From Narthecium ossifragum (lineage: Eukaryota > Streptophyta > Magnoliopsida > Dioscoreales > Nartheciaceae): a stretch of 64,000 bases of DNA. Both the position numbers and the translations under genes were made by a program. The stretch lies in NCBI GenBank assembly GCA_963920575.1, contig OY986967.1, forward strand, positions 325,001 to 389,000. Reading direction: 5' to 3'. The notes under the pieces were generated by a model. The model had not been told where the DNA came from, did no database searches, and saw nothing but the letters and a program-made list of their open reading frames with translations. How positions within the stretch are numbered: position 1 is the first letter of the stretch; every line of letters starts with the position of its first letter. This document shows positions 60,241 to 64,000 of the stretch, one piece after another.

Positions 60241-60435
60241 TCAAGTCTCAACAACTGCTCTGCCAACAATCTTCCCATGGTTAAGATCGTCAAATGCGCT
60301 GTTCGCTTCCTCGAATTTGCACTTTCTTGAAAAGTACAGCATCCTGGAGATTAAATATACCTCTCTCTCTGCAAGTTTTACCACCTGGGGAAGATCCTGT
60401 CTTGCTCTTGCACCATATGAGCCAATTATTTTCAC
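60241..60435 (-). pseudogene. Orphan last exon of a zinc-type alcohol dehydrogenase-like gene
   Basis: After an acceptor (GTTGCAG) the minus strand reads VKIIGSYGARARQDLPQVVK, then later SRKCKFEEANSAFDDLNHGK and IVGRAVVET plus a stop, the C terminus of plant GroES/zinc-binding dehydrogenases. In the middle, the frame-shifted reading GIFNLQDAV fits the family better than the in-frame residues, suggesting two compensating small indels. No upstream exon is found to the right in the window, where a direct repeat and a LINE fragment follow. It is a fragment, not a gene. Confidence 0.65.
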
Positions 60436-60519
60436 CTGCAACAACATTTATAGATCACATCATATTCTGACCGAACAATAAGCGATCGACAAGGAACCCC
60501 ATCCGAGGTTATGGGTTGT

Positions 60520-60721
60520 TCTTCAGTATATGAAAAGGATTTGTTGCTTTTTCATTAAGGTTACCCTTAGCAGTGTATTTATACTAGCAAAGACCTTGAT
60601 TTCCATGAGAAAAATGGATGAGGTAAAATCATATCTCGTCTTTCTATGATACCACTCTCCATCAGTATATGAAAAGGATTTGTTGCTTTTTCATTAAGGT
60701 TACCCTTAGCAATGTATTTAG
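60520..60721. repeat. Direct repeat of ~58 bp
   Basis: CAGTATATGAAAAGGATTTG through CCCTTAGCARTGTATTTA occurs at about 60522-60580 and 60664-60721, separated by 83 bp. The second copy abuts the LINE fragment. Confidence 0.85.
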
Positions 60722-61063
60722 CTATGCTCGGAGTGTTAAGAGAAGCAAAGCGCAGGGGATCCAGAAAAAGGTTCTGAAGTCTGATTCGCTATTGGGGATC
60801 GGCTTTGTTTCGGGACGTATGGCTTGGTCGCAAGATCTTGCTGGAATTCTCCTTCCTATCTGGAGAGTTGCATCCCAGTTCTCTTCCCTTTGTTTTGTTC
60901 TTATTCCACGCGAGTTCAACTCTGTCGCGAATGTCTTGGCGGCTGCTGCCTGGGCTAGCCCTTTGGTGCCCCTGATGTGAAGTAGCTGGGCTCTATTACT
61001 TTACTTTTGTTTTAGGTTTTTATTTGCTTCCTTAGCTCTCGGGCTCAATTAATATAAAAAAAA
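60722..61063 (+). mobile_element. LINE 3' fragment with the C-terminal half of RNase H
   Basis: Starts abruptly within the domain: VLKSDSLLGIGFVSGRMAWS then CFVLIPREFNSVANVLAAAA. The 3' end is CTCTCGGGCTCAATTAATAT plus poly(A). It directly follows the second copy of the 58-bp repeat. Confidence 0.8.
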
Positions 61064-61225
61064 AACACCCGAGAACTAAGTTAAAGGAAGTAGGCCACAA
61101 ATTTAACACCTAAAGTGAGCGGGAGTGTGGGACATTCCATAGTTTTGTCTCCCTTCTAACTTATACGGATCCATTATGGCAAGATTTGTTATCCATGTAG
61201 TGGTATATTTTTCTTGCCGCATATT

Positions 61226-61430
61226 TATCGGTACTTGGCTACCAATAGGTGACATACTTGGCTACCGATTGAATGTATCGGTATCCCACTATCGATATCT
61301 TCATCTATCATATCGGTAGTGAGCTACTGGTAGGATAGATGAAAGAATCAGTAGTTGTCTACCGATTGAATGTATCGGTAGCCCATTACCGATAGGATAG
61401 GTAAAAAAGTCGGTACTTTGACTACCGATA
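61226..61430. mobile_element. Expanded TATCGGTAG foldback MITE
   Basis: The same foldback element as at 28175-28294, but with an extra internal repeat of CTACCGATTGAATGTATCGG, making it 205 bp. Confidence 0.75.
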
Positions 61431-61503
61431 TACACATGTCACCTCAGCATGTGCATAAATCAACACTCTATTTTATAACCATCCTGTCATATATATATAT
61501 ATA

Positions 61504-63484
61504 GGGAGATTTTCTATAGGGAACCGGTTCCCTAAGTATTGTATAGGGAACCGGTATCTGGACCGTCCGATGGGATCGGACGGTGCAGATCAATTCGGGG
61601 GTCTTAAAACACCCCCCTCCCCTATCCACGCGACCCAAGCCGCCAAGCCCCCTCTCCCGTGCCCTTGACGTCGGGGCCGCCGACGACGACCAGCCTGCTC
61701 CGGCCTCCCTCAACCTCGCGCCGTCTCCCACGCCCTCCCTCGACCTCATGTCGTCCTCCCTCGCCCCGCCACGACCTGGCCTCCCTCAACCTCGCGCCGT
61801 CCACCTTCTTCCTCGAGCTTCCACTTCCCGCCCTCCCTCGAGCTCCCACGCCCCGGCCTCCCTCGACCTCCCACGCCCCGGCCTCCCTCGACCTCCCACG
61901 CCCCGCCCCCCTCCCTCGAGCTCACACGGCCGCAGCCACCTTCCATCACTATTGTTATACCATTATGCTGGCAATGTTAATATGTGGTGTGTGCCTCTTC
62001 CATCACTATTGTTGCCATCGTAGCTTAGCTGGTTGGTTTCATGTTTGATGGATCTTGTATTGTTTTGAGATCCATCCATCTTCATTGCCACCTCAGACCC
62101 TATTGCATCTTATGATCACAGAAACTACATCAGATTATAAGTTACTCGAGAAAATCTCTACCCTTTAAAGCGTTTAACCCATGGGAAAATTGAACAAGTG
62201 GTACATGAATCTTTGCATAATTGAATTGTCGAAGTTACATTTTGTATGATAATACAACAAAAATTCAAGAAAAGAAACGCAAAGAATTTGAAGAACTGAT
62301 ACAAGGAAAAATAAATCAGAAACAAAAGAATCAGAAATCAGCTATGCGGAGGTGCTTCCTCCTTTATTTCCTCTCCTGCCTAACAAATTGTTAAAGCCTC
62401 CAACTAAAAAAGAAATGGATGTAGAGAAGGAATCAAGACTCCGGCATCCATCCGCACCAGCTCAGAGTGGTCTCCCTGGGGATGGTGCAGCTGCTAATAG
62501 AGGCCGGAGTAGGTTGGCTAGGCTGCCATCAGATCGGAGAGGCTCTTATTGCTGAAGGATATGTTGGCTAGGCTGCCATTAGGAGCATAGTCATAGATGA
62601 GGAGCTTCTCATCAGCTCCCCAGTAGAATCCCCTGATCCGGAGCAGATTGGGGTGGTGGAACCTTGCGATGCTCTGGACCTGGGCTTCGAATTCTTTCAG
62701 CCTGTCTATGGTGGTGCTCTCCCCAATTCGTCGAACAGCCAGCACCGTGCCGTCCGCGAGCACCGTCAGTTCCAGCTCCATCTCTCCGTCCACCATGAAG
62801 AGCATGGCTCGCTGCTCTGAGGAGGCCGGGGCAACGTCGAGGCGAGGTCGAGGGTGGACGGGGACGGGCGAGGCGTCGACGGCGGTGGCGAGGGAGGCCG
62901 GGACGGGCGAGGTCGGCGCGGGCGAGGTCGAGGGGACGAGCGAGGGAGGCCGGGACGGGCGAGGTGTCGACGGCGGTGGCGAGGGAGGCCGGGACGGGCG
63001 ATGTCGAGGGAGGGCGGCTGCGGCCGTGGGAGCTCGAGGGAGGGCGGCGGGGCGTGGGAGCTCGAGGGAGGGCGGCTGCGGGGGTGGGAGCTCGAGGGAG
63101 GGGGGGAAGTGGAAGCTCGAGGAAGAGGGTGGACGGCGCGAGGTTGAGGGAGGCCGGGGCGAGGGAGGAAGCTCGAGGAAGAAGGTGGACGGCGCGAGGT
63201 TGAGGGAGGCCGGGGCGTGGCGGGGAGAGGGAGGACGACATGAGGTCGAGGGAGGGGGTGGGAGACGGCGCGAGGTTGAGGGAGGCCGGGGCGGGCTGGT
63301 CGTCGGCGGCGGCCCCGACGTCAAGGGCACGGGAGAGGGGCTTGGCGGCTTGGGTCGCGTGGATAGGGGAGGGGGGGTGTTTTAAGACCCCCGAATTGAT
63401 CTGCACCGTCCAATGGGATCGGACGGTCCAGATACCGGTTTCCTATACAATACTTAGGGAACCGGTTCCCTATAGAAAAACTCC
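61504..63484. mobile_element. Pack-MULE-like element with very long TIRs and a receptor-kinase fragment
   Basis: Left end GGGAGATTTTCTATAGGGAA; reverse-complemented right end GGAGTTTTTCTATAGGGAAC. The TIRs stay alignable for more than 300 bp, through GGTCTTAAAACACCCCCC and GTGCCCTTGACGTCGGGGCC, into GC-rich CCTCCCTCGAGCTCCCACG repeats. It sits in an AT microsatellite, so the target duplication (ATATATATA) is present but uninformative. The X1 copy at about 28090-28125 is the empty site. No transposase is seen. Confidence 0.85.
62518..63330 (-). CDS. Chimeric 270-aa ORF: TIR-encoded proline-rich start plus LRR-RLK kinase fragment
   Basis: The first ~175 residues are Pro/Ser/Arg-rich and come from the TIR repeats. 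From about 62800 the frame encodes a captured piece of an LRR receptor-like kinase of the At4g34220 type: VLADGTVLAVRRIGESTTID, EFEAQVQSIARFHHPNLLRI, RGFYWGADEKLLIYDYAPNG and SLANISFSN. The VAIK-like lysine is replaced by the RR of AVRR, as in this atypical subfamily. The C lobe is missing. The frame is open throughout, but it is a transposon by-product; expression is unknown. Confidence 0.6.
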   Translation of the reverse strand: MPLTSGPPPTTSPPRPPSTSRRLPPPPSTSCRPPSPRHAPASLNLAPSTFFLELPPSPRPPSTSRRPPSSSSFHFPPSLELPPPQPPSLELPRPAALPRAPTAAAALPRHRPSRPPSPPPSTPRPSRPPSLVPSTSPAPTSPVPASLATAVDASPVPVHPRPRLDVAPASSEQRAMLFMVDGEMELELTVLADGTVLAVRRIGESTTIDRLKEFEAQVQSIARFHHPNLLRIRGFYWGADEKLLIYDYAPNGSLANISFSNKSLSDLMAA

Positions 63485-64000
63485 ATATATATATATATAT
63501 ATATATATATTAGTTGAAGGTTTCAGTCTCTCTCTTTTCCTAAAAGAGGACAAACGTTGATTAATTACTATTATATCAATCTTTTGTGAACCATCGAGCT
63601 TTCAAGCTTGAGGACGTACCACTCGTAAGTTGTAACTGGACCATATATGTGTGTGTATACATATATGGGTGAGATCCGCATGTCATGAGTCATGATCATC
63701 ACCTCATCAGAAACCAATTAAGTGCAACTATATATTATGTAACTCAACGACCAAACGCATACATAAACGCACGAAGAGAGATAGATCGAGTGGGGGGCGC
63801 ACAAAGAGGGAGCTAGCTAGGGAAAGTGCGTGCATGAGAATGCAAGTCAGATGGCACTAATTCCTACGTACCGGCCAGCAGCATGTTTCACGTAAATCAT
63901 TTTCTTCAAATTTATGGTGTACGTATGTGCATCATGTGTTACATATTGGGGGGTAGGTTCCACATGCAACCTTTTTTTTTAATGAGCACATATATATTAA

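Larger units (their letters stand above)
61110..64000 (-). repeat. Segment X2, inverted copy of X1, interrupted by a Pack-MULE
   Basis: Matches the reverse complement of 27588-28400 on both sides of the element at 61504-63484, and runs off the window edge. GGTGAGATCCGCATGTCATG at 63668 and TATTGGGGGGTAGGTTCCAC at 63943 are good landmarks. Confidence 0.88.

Noticed and set aside
61583..62048. Plus-strand proline-rich open frames
   Set aside because: They are translations of the GC-rich terminal inverted repeat of the 61504-63484 element.
1..64000. CRISPR array, prophage, operon or other prokaryotic system
   Set aside because: No regularly spaced repeat array or phage-type gene set, and the introns, TATA boxes and gene families are plainly those of a plant nuclear genome.

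Overview
This is nuclear DNA from a flowering plant, probably a monocot. Genes are split by GT-AG introns, intergenic DNA is AT-rich, some coding starts are very GC-rich (the SAUR genes and the captured gene fragments), and transposon relics are dense. No organellar, bacterial or viral block was seen. The species cannot be named from the sequence alone.

Two long, intact, single-copy-type genes frame the window. At the left (1-11.5 kb, + strand) is a 19-coding-exon EFR3/SEMI-ROLLED LEAF2-like gene, predicted to encode a 1040-residue membrane scaffold of the PI4-kinase alpha complex. At 46.1-57.4 kb (- strand) is an 11-coding-exon CDP-diacylglycerol synthase of 423 residues with a perfect family signature. 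Its 4.6-kb 5'-UTR intron contains a 3.1-kb near-perfect palindrome. Smaller intact genes are two SAUR genes (15.3 kb -, 20.6 kb +) and an inverted pair of two-exon DUF599 membrane-protein genes (26.3 kb -, 30.0 kb +).

The 12-45 kb and 57-64 kb regions are accessory. A block downstream of the SAUR gene (A, 21.0-25.0 kb) is duplicated at 36.0-44.7 kb (B). A second segment (X), which flanks the DUF599 genes, occurs at 27.6-28.4 kb, inverted at 61.1-64.0 kb, and in two partial copies. Comparing copies exposes filled and empty insertion sites, which date several insertions after the duplications and fix their borders.

Three TIR elements carry pieces of host genes (Pack-MULE-like). The 36.4-38.2 kb element holds MYC2-type bHLH and FRIGIDA-like fragments. 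The 39.8-44.2 kb element has a 9-bp target duplication AGCAAATAG and an empty paralogous site, and holds pieces of an ILR1-like amidohydrolase, the proteasome chaperone UMP1, an unidentified gene and a protein kinase. The 61.5-63.5 kb element holds a receptor-kinase fragment within very long TIRs. No transposase was seen in any of them, so they look non-autonomous.

Other relics are six 5'-truncated LINE copies, three with clear target-site duplications, five of them retaining RNase H coding sequence, plus a bare 3' tail with its own target duplication. There are also two candidate solo LTRs, several MITEs, a broken beta-1,3-glucanase (GH17), a broken SAUR and an orphan last exon of an alcohol dehydrogenase-like gene. 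All functions are assigned by recognition of protein families; no database search or expression data were available.
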